Below are positions 13,268-19,756 of a DNA stretch of 19,756 nucleotides, one piece after another (the stretch's first letter is position 1; each line of letters starts with the position of its first letter). The notes below the pieces were generated by a model, which saw only the letters and a list, made by a program, of their open reading frames with translations, did not search any database and was not told the DNA's origin. A program made the position numbers and the translations under genes. The stretch is taken from assembly GCA_050116035.1 (NCBI GenBank), contig JASFPJ010000016.1, positions 1 through 19,756 on the forward strand, given 5' to 3'. The stretch comes from SOIA01 sp050116035. Its GTDB lineage: Bacteria; Acidobacteriota; Aminicenantia; Aminicenantales; Aminicenantaceae.

Positions 13268-13795
13268 TCACATGATGCCTTTTTCTGCCGTGTGGAGGGA
13301 TGCCTGCGCGTTGGGAAAGACAGGCGCCCATTCATATTCATTCCTCTGCAATACTGTTCTTGCCTTCCTTTCGACAATGAACCGGGCAACCCCTCGCCCT
13401 CTAAACGAGCTTGTGTAGGCCACTCTCCCGACAGCCTCCACCACAGGATACTGTTCATACGGCCATTTCACCCTTATTTCCACATCTCCTGTTTCCGTTC
13501 CTCCAGGAGATTGAACCCGGGAAAGAGTCAATATCCGCAATGTGCTGTTTCCATCCCAGCTTGAGATATCACCGTTATTCATTTCTGAGATCGCCTTCTC
13601 AATGCCTGCCTGGGCCAAGGCCAAAGCAGCCGAATATACAGAAGGCTTATCAGCGCTGACGGGCTTATTATGGAGTTCGATCAAAACAGGAAGAGCCAGT
13701 GGAAGGAAAATAGCCATCAGGGCCACACCCACAACCAATGACGATCCTTTTTCTCTGTATCGTCTTCTGTAATCGTCTCTTATAAAGCTTCTCAT
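13268..13795 (-). CDS. Short PilX-like minor pilin
   Basis: The product is 175 residues. A basic leader ends in YREKG (G17), followed by SSLVVGVALMAIFLPLALPVL. ALAQAGIEKAISEMNNGD is the PilX helix. Residues up to about 150 align with the long PilX at 10868-12163 (NGDISSWDGNSTLRILTLS against FGDISIWTGDSTLRTLTIT, then YPVVEAVGRV against FPVVESKGLV). It then ends without the adhesin-like domain. The start at 13795 follows GGAGGT by seven bases; a TTG at 13810 is in frame but contains the SD. First gene of the operon; the promoter must lie in 13796-13960, but none is clear. Confidence 0.75.
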   Translation of the reverse strand: MRSFIRDDYRRRYREKGSSLVVGVALMAIFLPLALPVLIELHNKPVSADKPSVYSAALALAQAGIEKAISEMNNGDISSWDGNSTLRILTLSRVQSPGGTETGDVEIRVKWPYEQYPVVEAVGRVAYTSSFRGRGVARFIVERKARTVLQRNEYEWAPVFPNAQASLHTAEKGIM

Positions 13796-14459
13796 TTTAC
13801 CAACCTCCAATCACTTTTATTTTTTCTCAAACTCAATCCTGGCAAAATCCGCCGACTTGAGTTGTTTCGCGACAAGAGATTTCTCCTGATCACTCTTCAC
13901 ATCCTTTATATAGATACATCTATCAGTAACACATCCAACAACTCTTGGACCCTACTGATGAATGTACGCCGCTCTGTGCGGTCATTCAATCGGGAAATCC
14001 CCCATTTTGGCCTGCGAAAATTCTGACCAGGATGTGCGTTCATTATGGTCGCTTCCTTTTCCAAACTTGAGATACACCACTTTAGTCGATCCGCGGGAGC
14101 AGGAATATCCTACCCGCCACGATGATTTTAAAGGTGATATTTTACCCACCCCCTCCCTCTCCTTTTAGGCTAATCCTTCTCAGGAGAAGTCTTGAATGGA
14201 TTCATACTCGGCCAGAGAGAGAGGGCTGGAGTGCGGGGAGTTCCTTGAGGAAAATTCCCCAGTGATGCGGTTTTCCAGGGATAAATAATAGAGATAGGGA
14301 AAAGGTCTGTCTTTAACTGCAATGAAAAGGAAAAAACCCGAAATCTTAACTAAAAAAAGGTGGTTAATCCATGACAAAAAAGAGGTTAAGGCTGAAACCG
14401 GATGGGTTGTGATGAGGAGCGAGTGGACTCTCTCACCAATTCCGTATCACCCCTTAAAA
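13796..14459. other. Gene-free region upstream of the PilX-V-W-X operon
   Basis: No open frame here looks real. A weak minus-strand promoter candidate is TTGCCA (13840-13845) with AAATAA 17 bases on. TATATAAAGG near 13905-13914 (minus strand) is a possible alternative -10. At 13970-14060 two direct repeats, TGTGCGGTCATTCA and TGTGCGTTCATTAT, lie about 60 bases apart. CCCATTTTGGCCTGCGAAAA between them resembles non-coding ends of some IS21-type elements, but no transposase remains. An imperfect hairpin with GGGGA/TTCCCC and TTCCT/AGGAA lies at 14235-14260. Confidence 0.3.
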
Positions 14460-14583
14460 TGTCATTGCGAGCGCAGCGTGGCAATCACGTATGTAAGTAA
14501 TTGTCATTGCGAGGAGCGAAGCGACGTGGAAATCTCGTAAAAATATATTCCTTTTTCTTATGAGATTGCCACGCTGCACTCGC
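14460..14583 (+). repeat. Partial third copy of the palindromic element core
   Basis: Unit 1 (14460-14488), unit 2 (14502-14536), the A/T-rich loop and a truncated inverted unit (14562-14583) match the core of the elements at 2615-2909 and 4771-5033. The flanking sequences and one inverted unit are missing. The two outer arms share the variant GCAGCG where the other copies have GAAGCG, so complementarity is kept within this copy. Confidence 0.75.
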
Positions 14584-14654
14584 TTGAATACCGGCATTCT
14601 CGAATGTGCCTTGCTCTCGTTAATCACACTCAATAAACTGGCTTGAATGAAAAA

Positions 14655-14694
14655 GGTAAAAAAAAAGTGGCTTCCTGAAAAGGAAGCCACTTTT
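14655..14694 (-). terminator. Strong intrinsic terminator for the PilW-PilX-PilY1 operon
   Basis: AAAAGTGGCTTCCT (14663-14676) pairs perfectly with AGGAAGCCACTTTT (14681-14694) over 14 bp with a GAAA loop. On the minus strand the stem is followed by about nine or ten T residues. It lies 185 bases past the PilY1 stop. Confidence 0.85.
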
Positions 14695-14714
14695 CCTGTT
14701 CCTGATCTGAATCA

Positions 14715-14840
14715 GATCTTAATCTTCAATCGGCTGTTAATCTTAAGCCCGGTTCTAATCTTTATCAGGTAATAATTTTAAATCAGGTTCTAATCTTTAG
14801 TCAGGTCCTCACCTTAATCAGGTCCAATTCTTTTATCATG
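14715..14840. repeat. Imperfect 35-bp tandem repeat in the 3' region of the PilY1 gene
   Basis: GGTTCTAATCTTTA recurs at 14751 and 14786, and GGTCCAATTCTTTTATCA at 14821, each exactly 35 bases on. A more diverged unit starts near 14716. The array holds about three and a half units and lies between the PilY1 stop (14879) and the terminator, so it is transcribed as 3' UTR. Confidence 0.7.
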
Positions 14841-14878
14841 TATAGTCAATCTGTCTTTTGAGCCTCGTTTTTTCTGCT

Positions 14879-17800
14879 TTACCGAATGATCTTGAAGATC
14901 TCTCTCCAGGATTTAATCTTGAGCAGAGCGACAGCGAACTGCTCCAGCTTCTGGATCGTTGAATCGTACTCCTGGATGTAGACTTCTCGTTTTCTGGTTC
15001 CATCACCGGTCCTCTGTCTTTCGCCCAGGGTCACTGCGGCTCGCGTCTTGATCGAAAGCTCCAGACTCTCTACCGGCCCTGTAAACGTCTCGAGAGCCGT
15101 GCTTCCGATAAGAGTTCCCGCTTCCGCCTGGATGAACCGGGCGAACAGTTTTCCCACACCGGCCAAACTCTCACAGGGGTCAACACTGTCGATACTTCCG
15201 ACCAACGTACTGAAATAGCAAATGAAATCAGCCACCTTGGGATCAGCCCAGACTTTATCTCCGACAGCCAGATCACCCATATCCTTTTCCATCGGCAGAC
15301 CGACAACAGCCGGGTCGCCGAGATACCACTCCACCTCAGGAACAGTCTGATCAATCAGAGCGATAAAGGAGTAATTCACATCCCCCGGTGCCCGGTCATC
15401 TCCACCTGTCCCGAAGTACAGACGGGGAACGATCTCTGTGGAGACGGGATTGATCCAGATGGCTGGTTTGCAGACGATCGGGAAATTGTTCGAATCCTCG
15501 TAGATGACTTCTTCCTGCCAGGAATTGACATTAACGAGATTCGGAGTCACATCCACTTTCCACATCCGTCCATCCAGGTCTGCGATATAGACTCGATCGG
15601 TGAGCCCATCCTGGTCCAGATCGACTGCCGCCGGAGAGGCGGGAAGGGTGTTGGGGATATTCCAACCCAGGGCAGCGGTCGTATCCTCTTCCGGAACATC
15701 GAATCCCCACTCTTCTTCTCCGGTCTCCACATTGACAACATGGAAACGATTCCCGGCGATTTCCGCGGTGTTATTGTCGTAGCCTGAACCCATGAAGGCC
15801 ACCCAGGTGTCCGCGTTTTTTATGCTGGTTCTTCCGATAGCCGGCACTGACCAGGTCTCACCCAGCTGGTCATGAGTGAATTCCCAGAGGGGCTGCGGGT
15901 CAGCCGGATTGGTGATATCCAGAGCAAAGTAATAGTTCAACCCACCGGCCAGGGCACTTCCATTTCCAGGCCCCTGTCCGCAGATCAGGACTGTTCTCCA
16001 CTCTTCTTGATTATCCCCGTTCGCGTCTATGAAAACATCCGCGACCGCAGGACTGCCATCCATGTAGACATGCCGTTCAAAATACCTCTGTCCCGTGGCA
16101 GGGAACACCTCCCACATATCTCTTAACCGGGGAAGCTGGTTGTAAGGGATAAAGCCCCACAGCTCCGCTCCGGTCAAAACATCGATGCAGTGGAGCATGC
16201 CGTCGTTCGACCCGATATACAGAACCTTCCTTCTGTCGGCCCAATCAGTCATAAATTGCTGGTAGCCGTCTCCCATTTTCTGAGGCGCTTCTATCGGAGG
16301 TCCGACCACGATCGGATTGGAGTGGTTGCTGTCTCCCAGCTTCCAGCCGCGGCCCTCTCCTCTTATGAAATTGATCAGACCTTCATTGTCGTTGTTCACA
16401 TCCTGGAGGATCGGTCCCAGAGTTCCGACATTCGCTGCGGTGAAATCGACTCTATCCAAACCTCCCCCGGAGGGAACGGCTGTGTAGATGTTCCGAGCGC
16501 TCGCATCTCGAGCCCACAAAAGAGTCCCTGAATCCCATAAGATCTCGACTCCTTCCTGCACAATTTCTCTTCCCTGCGGTTCGGCCGCATTCGGCCGGGT
16601 GATCGTCCTGAGGACAGAGTAGGCCGTATCTTGAGGAGTCACCGAGGAAACATCATACGCCCGCAGATGTCCCCGCCAGCTCGGGTAATAGAACGTGCTC
16701 CCGATGATCAGGTTCTTCTGCTGCGCTGCCTCATCGGTCACTGTCGCCGCCACAGATGTGCGGGAGTATTCTCTTCGCTCGACATGAGTGTACTCGAATT
16801 TGATCTCAGTGATATAGGGTGTGTCGAATGAGGCGCTCACGAATTCTGCCATCGGGTCTTCAGGCGCAAAGAAAACCGCTTTCCAGAGGAGCTTTGACCC
16901 GAAGTGTTTAAACGTATGGGTGGGAAGATTGTTGTACATATGAATATCATTCTCCTCCCAAGTGGCGAAAAGCTCATAATCCTCTCCGTTGTTGGAGAGA
17001 TAGAAATCGACCTTCAATCCAGTCGGATCACCTCCGCGCGTTCCCATCTTGATTTGTGAGATGTCCACCTTAGTCACCGCATACTGGAAGCTGTCCAGAA
17101 GCGGGATGAGGTTCAGGGAGTGGGCCTCCCCGTAGGTCGTGTACACATTGGCCAAGTCATTTCTCGCCAGATAATAATCTCCGGCATCGTTCGCGTCGGC
17201 AATAACGATGTCGATATCTCCATCCTGGTCAAAATCCGTGCAAATTCCCATGTCTATGTCGTGAGGGTCAGGAGTCACAGGATTACAGTCATTAAAACAC
17301 CGCCATTCCAGATCTATCGGAGGGCTTCCTCCTTCGACGACACCTTTATTCTTCCACAGGTACATCCTGGCATCGTTGCCCGCGCGCCATTTATCATTCG
17401 CACCCATGATATCCGGCAGCCCATCCTGGTCAAAGTCGTCGACCATCAGGGCAACCGTCCCGATACAGTTGGGGTCGACTATCGGAATCGCGTGATAGGT
17501 GAAGTTTTCGGTCCCATCATTCTCGTAGAAGACGATATTGGGCACGTTTTCCACACTGCCCACGACGATGTCTATGTCTCCGTCCAGGTCAAAATCCGCG
17601 GTTTTGATCGACGAGCCGCCCATCAGGTCGCCCGTGGGAAAGCCGGGTCTCTGGTCATAATTGAGCTCGGTGATGGTGAAATTGGCCAGGTCAAAACTCG
17701 CGGCACCCGGGTTTCTCACCAGATAGATCTCATCCTGACTGATGACCAGGACATCCATGTCGCCATCCTTGTCGATGTCCTCCGAGCACAAGTGGTCGGC

Positions 17801-18463
17801 AGCCCAACGGCAGTAGATCCCTTTGTTCATGAATTCGGCCGAGAAATCAAGGCATGGCGCCTGGAAGTAGCGGTTGAAATGAGGGTCTTCGGCTGTGCCG
17901 CTGTTGATGTACATACCGGCCACGAATTCGTCGTACACAGCTGCGTCCTGTCTATTCTTGAGAAAAAAGAAATCGAGCAATCCGTCTCCGTTGTAGTCAC
18001 CCGTGGTGATAGAAGCCGGGCCGACTGTCAAATCCCAGTCATAGAGTTCGAACGGGTCGACATCCCAAATCAGCCCGTCATCATCCAATCCATCCGAATC
18101 CAGGTCTTCGAAGCGGTTCCACAGGAGAACAAGGCTGTAGGTGGTGATATCCAGGCCGACTAAATCAGGCAGACCATCAGCGTCAAAGTCCCCATGATCA
18201 CAGACATAAATCCGTGCGCCCATCCCCAAGGGGGATGTCACTTCCAGGTTGCCCCCCAACCAGTTCAGAGTGATCGGCCCAGGGGGCCAGTAGGCCACTG
18301 AACTCAATTCTGTATTCTTGTACAACTCAGTATCGAAATTTTCGCCAATCTCTTCGGTGAATTCCACACAAGCCTCTTCCTGAGCCCAGAAGTTCAGGGC
18401 GAAAACTGAGAAGATTATGATCAAGGGGAGGTAAATCAACATAACTCTTTTTGTTTTGCTCAT
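14879..18463 (-). CDS. pilY1: PilY1-like pilus adhesin with N-terminal FG-GAP repeats
   Basis: This 1194-residue protein has a signal anchor (about 8-27), so it is exported. Residues ~85-440 carry FG-GAP/VCBS-type repeats with Ca2+-binding D-x-D/N-x-D-G loops at 92-100, 156-164, 229-237, 290-298, 343-351 and 410-418. The PilY1 beta-propeller fills about 570-1040: STFYYPSWRGHLRAYDV, KVLYIGSNDGMLHCIDVLTG (746-765), SPAVADVF, GLNYYFALDITNP, and DLDQDGLTDRVYIADLDG (948-965), matching the Ca2+-binding site region known from Pseudomonas PilY1. The final 100 residues are helical and unassigned. The start follows AGAGGT by six bases. It is the last gene of an operon after PilX and PilW, the usual order. 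The family modulates pilus extension and adhesion. Confidence 0.9.
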   Translation of the reverse strand: MSKTKRVMLIYLPLIIIFSVFALNFWAQEEACVEFTEEIGENFDTELYKNTELSSVAYWPPGPITLNWLGGNLEVTSPLGMGARIYVCDHGDFDADGLPDLVGLDITTYSLVLLWNRFEDLDSDGLDDDGLIWDVDPFELYDWDLTVGPASITTGDYNGDGLLDFFFLKNRQDAAVYDEFVAGMYINSGTAEDPHFNRYFQAPCLDFSAEFMNKGIYCRWAADHLCSEDIDKDGDMDVLVISQDEIYLVRNPGAASFDLANFTITELNYDQRPGFPTGDLMGGSSIKTADFDLDGDIDIVVGSVENVPNIVFYENDGTENFTYHAIPIVDPNCIGTVALMVDDFDQDGLPDIMGANDKWRAGNDARMYLWKNKGVVEGGSPPIDLEWRCFNDCNPVTPDPHDIDMGICTDFDQDGDIDIVIADANDAGDYYLARNDLANVYTTYGEAHSLNLIPLLDSFQYAVTKVDISQIKMGTRGGDPTGLKVDFYLSNNGEDYELFATWEENDIHMYNNLPTHTFKHFGSKLLWKAVFFAPEDPMAEFVSASFDTPYITEIKFEYTHVERREYSRTSVAATVTDEAAQQKNLIIGSTFYYPSWRGHLRAYDVSSVTPQDTAYSVLRTITRPNAAEPQGREIVQEGVEILWDSGTLLWARDASARNIYTAVPSGGGLDRVDFTAANVGTLGPILQDVNNDNEGLINFIRGEGRGWKLGDSNHSNPIVVGPPIEAPQKMGDGYQQFMTDWADRRKVLYIGSNDGMLHCIDVLTGAELWGFIPYNQLPRLRDMWEVFPATGQRYFERHVYMDGSPAVADVFIDANGDNQEEWRTVLICGQGPGNGSALAGGLNYYFALDITNPADPQPLWEFTHDQLGETWSVPAIGRTSIKNADTWVAFMGSGYDNNTAEIAGNRFHVVNVETGEEEWGFDVPEEDTTAALGWNIPNTLPASPAAVDLDQDGLTDRVYIADLDGRMWKVDVTPNLVNVNSWQEEVIYEDSNNFPIVCKPAIWINPVSTEIVPRLYFGTGGDDRAPGDVNYSFIALIDQTVPEVEWYLGDPAVVGLPMEKDMGDLAVGDKVWADPKVADFICYFSTLVGSIDSVDPCESLAGVGKLFARFIQAEAGTLIGSTALETFTGPVESLELSIKTRAAVTLGERQRTGDGTRKREVYIQEYDSTIQKLEQFAVALLKIKSWREIFKIIR

Positions 18464-18491
18464 TTTTTACCTCTCTTATGATGAATTTTTT

Positions 18492-19106
18492 TTAGGTGCC
18501 CGGAAGCTGAATGGCCAGCTCGATCTCTATTCTGGATGTTGTCATGCTGGCCCCGCTGTCGACTGTCCCGATGCAGACCAGAATACAGTCGGCCGGGTCA
18601 GGAACAGCGCTTCCGGCCTCATCATCGATTATAAAGGCAGTGAAGGTATACCGGGGGTCAAAACTGCCGTCGTAGTTTCTGACATAAAGCTGGCGGCAGT
18701 AAAGCACAGAGTTGATGTCCGCGATCCCATCCTCGTTAGGATCGATCAGGTCCAGCAGCTCTCTATCTGTTAGTTTTCGAAAGTAGTCGGCTGAGGTGGG
18801 GTCATCGATTCCGACGGGTTCGGTCAGGTAATGCCCATCAAAACGAATCCAGTTGCCGCTGGCAAACGCTTCTTCAATCATGGTCCAGGTCGTGTCAAAT
18901 CCGGCATCCGCGCCATTGTACGCCTGTTGTTGAGCACGGATGTTTCCCGCGACTCTCGGACCCGTGCCGGTCACTGTCAGCAGGACGATCCCGACAACCT
19001 GGAGAAAAGCCAGAACCAGGATGACAATGACCAGGGCCATTCCCTTCTCGTGCGAGGAGGAGGGCCGCCGATTATTCGATTCCGGAAATCTCATTTTTTT
19101 CTTCAC
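18492..19106 (-). CDS. pilX: PilX-like minor pilin
   Basis: This 204-residue protein has a leader ending SSHEKG (G22), then MALVIVILVLAFLQVVGIVLL and the PilX_N pattern TGPRVAGNIRAQQQAYNGAD with the AEAG-type site written ADAG. The remainder is a beta-rich body with several Cys. The start is GTG at 19106: AGAGG at 19116-19112 lies just beyond, in the spacer after the upstream stop, five bases away. The ATG at 19142 would overlap the upstream gene by 26 bases, and the ATG at 19094 is 17 bases from the SD. Located between PilW and PilY1, 28 bases before the latter. Confidence 0.8.
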   Translation of the reverse strand: MKKKMRFPESNNRRPSSSHEKGMALVIVILVLAFLQVVGIVLLTVTGTGPRVAGNIRAQQQAYNGADAGFDTTWTMIEEAFASGNWIRFDGHYLTEPVGIDDPTSADYFRKLTDRELLDLIDPNEDGIADINSVLYCRQLYVRNYDGSFDPRYTFTAFIIDDEAGSAVPDPADCILVCIGTVDSGASMTTSRIEIELAIQLPGT

Positions 19107-19116
19107 TTTATCCTCT

Positions 19117-19756
19117 TTATATGGTCCCGATATTATACACATTCAAGGACATGTTTCTTATGTTTGCGGTGGACTCCAGCAGGAATCTCCTGTGATTATC
19201 CACCACAGCTCCTGCGGGAGAATCCGCAATAGATGGTTTCGAATAGATAAATGTCGCCCCGGCTGGAGGAGTCCCTGAAACACTCACGTAGGCATTCTCC
19301 GTTTTTCCGAGGAGTAGAATCCTCACAAACCGGATCCCGGCCAATGCGACAGGGTCAGTCCAGTCATACGTATCTCCCCAGTTGAGAAAGTCAAGGCTGC
19401 TGATGGTCGCATCGGCATTGTTATCATCCAGCAGCTGGTCATTATCCATATCGCCATGGTACTGGAGCTGCAGGTCTTCGATGTTCAGCGCCAGTGCTAG
19501 ATGGTCATAGGCATTATTGTTCGGGTTCCACTGGGAGACATACATGACTCCTGGAAGACCCAGATAGCCGTCTGTTCCGGCTGTCAGGCCGGGATAATTG
19601 CCGTCCACATCGAGCCAGTAGGTCTTGAGCTCGATAAAATGAACCGTGCCTCCGACATAATCCGGGGCTCCTCCACCGGGAGCCAACCCGTTCGGCAGGG
19701 GTTCATTGATCGTGTTGAATGTGACCGTGTTCGTACCGAAGTCCACGCCCGTGACT
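19117..19756 (-). CDS. pilW: PilW-like minor pilin, C-terminal part (5' end outside window)
   Basis: At least 213 codons are open up to the window edge, so the leader and start are missing. The visible body is beta-rich with DGYLGLPGVMYVS, an acidic loop DMDNDQLLDDNNAD that could bind calcium, and the C-terminal RRFLLESTANIRNM, which fits the R-F...RN ending of pseudopilins. It precedes PilX and PilY1, the standard position for PilW. The internal GTG at 19746 is unlikely to be the start because no prepilin leader follows it. Confidence 0.72.
   Translation of the reverse strand, partial: VTGVDFGTNTVTFNTINEPLPNGLAPGGGAPDYVGGTVHFIELKTYWLDVDGNYPGLTAGTDGYLGLPGVMYVSQWNPNNNAYDHLALALNIEDLQLQYHGDMDNDQLLDDNNADATISSLDFLNWGDTYDWTDPVALAGIRFVRILLLGKTENAYVSVSGTPPAGATFIYSKPSIADSPAGAVVDNHRRFLLESTANIRNMSLNVYNIGTI

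Noticed and set aside
13255..13458. N-terminal extension of the PilV-like frame to 13458
   Set aside because: It would overlap the short PilX gene by 191 bases and place a long unrelated segment before the prepilin leader; the ATG at 13254 has a usable SD.
13034..13564. 176-codon plus-strand open frame
   Set aside because: Opposite the PilV-like and short PilX-like genes, which have clear prepilin signals.
13962..14168. 68-codon plus-strand open frame in the intergenic region
   Set aside because: No SD, no recognisable domain, and amino-acid composition gives no support; more likely non-coding or a relic.
17120..18163. 347-codon plus-strand open frame
   Set aside because: Antisense to the FG-GAP repeat part of PilY1; the long frame arises from the repetitive Asp/Gly codons read backwards.

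Overview
The window is about 19.8 kb of roughly 50% GC bacterial chromosome, apparently from a Gram-negative organism: it has a prepilin peptidase, minor pilins, a PilY1-like adhesin and lipoprotein-free signal peptides. The mix of genes (M64 and S9 peptidases, an ABC transporter next to pilD, a PilY1 with FG-GAP repeats) and the abundant short palindromic repeats would fit Acidobacteriota or Aminicenantes-like lineages. That placement is an inference from gene content and no marker gene here proves it.

Layout. (1) 137-2469, minus strand: a two-gene operon of an agmatinase/arginase-family ureohydrolase and a secreted M64 metallopeptidase, joined by an ATGA stop/start overlap. (2) 2470-5110: a ferritin-like diiron protein and a flavin-reductase-family protein, both plus strand. 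They are bracketed by two inverted copies of a ~265-bp non-coding, MITE-like element (2615-2909 and 4771-5033) made of nested palindromic units. (3) 5111-7471: a secreted S9 prolyl-oligopeptidase-type peptidase with an intact catalytic triad. (4) 7504-10818, plus strand: a compact four-gene operon of ABC ATPase, ABC-2 permease, a membrane-anchored helical-repeat protein with a GspG-like tail, and prepilin peptidase PilD. This gene content resembles the pilG/pilH/pilI-pilD block of Myxococcus xanthus. (5) 10868-13795, minus strand: a minor-pilin operon in transcription order PilX-like (short), PilV-like, PilW-like, PilX-like (long, with a C-terminal adhesin-like domain). It converges on the pilD operon. 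(6) 13796-14878: about 1.1 kb without genes, holding a third partial palindromic repeat, a strong terminator and a 35-bp tandem repeat. (7) 14879-19756, minus strand: the end of a second minor-pilin operon, PilW (partial, runs off the window), PilX and a 1194-residue PilY1-like protein.

Working together: PilD would cleave the leader peptides of the PilV/W/X proteins encoded on both sides. The minor pilins would prime or decorate a type IV pilus, with PilY1 and the long PilX exposing surface domains. The ABC transporter and its partner probably assist pilus assembly. The peptidase, ureohydrolase, ferritin-like and flavin-reductase genes show no direct link to the pilus.

The most unusual material is non-coding: the two full-length and one partial copies of the modular palindromic element, whose unit types (a, b, c) are shuffled between copies while paired arms remain complementary.
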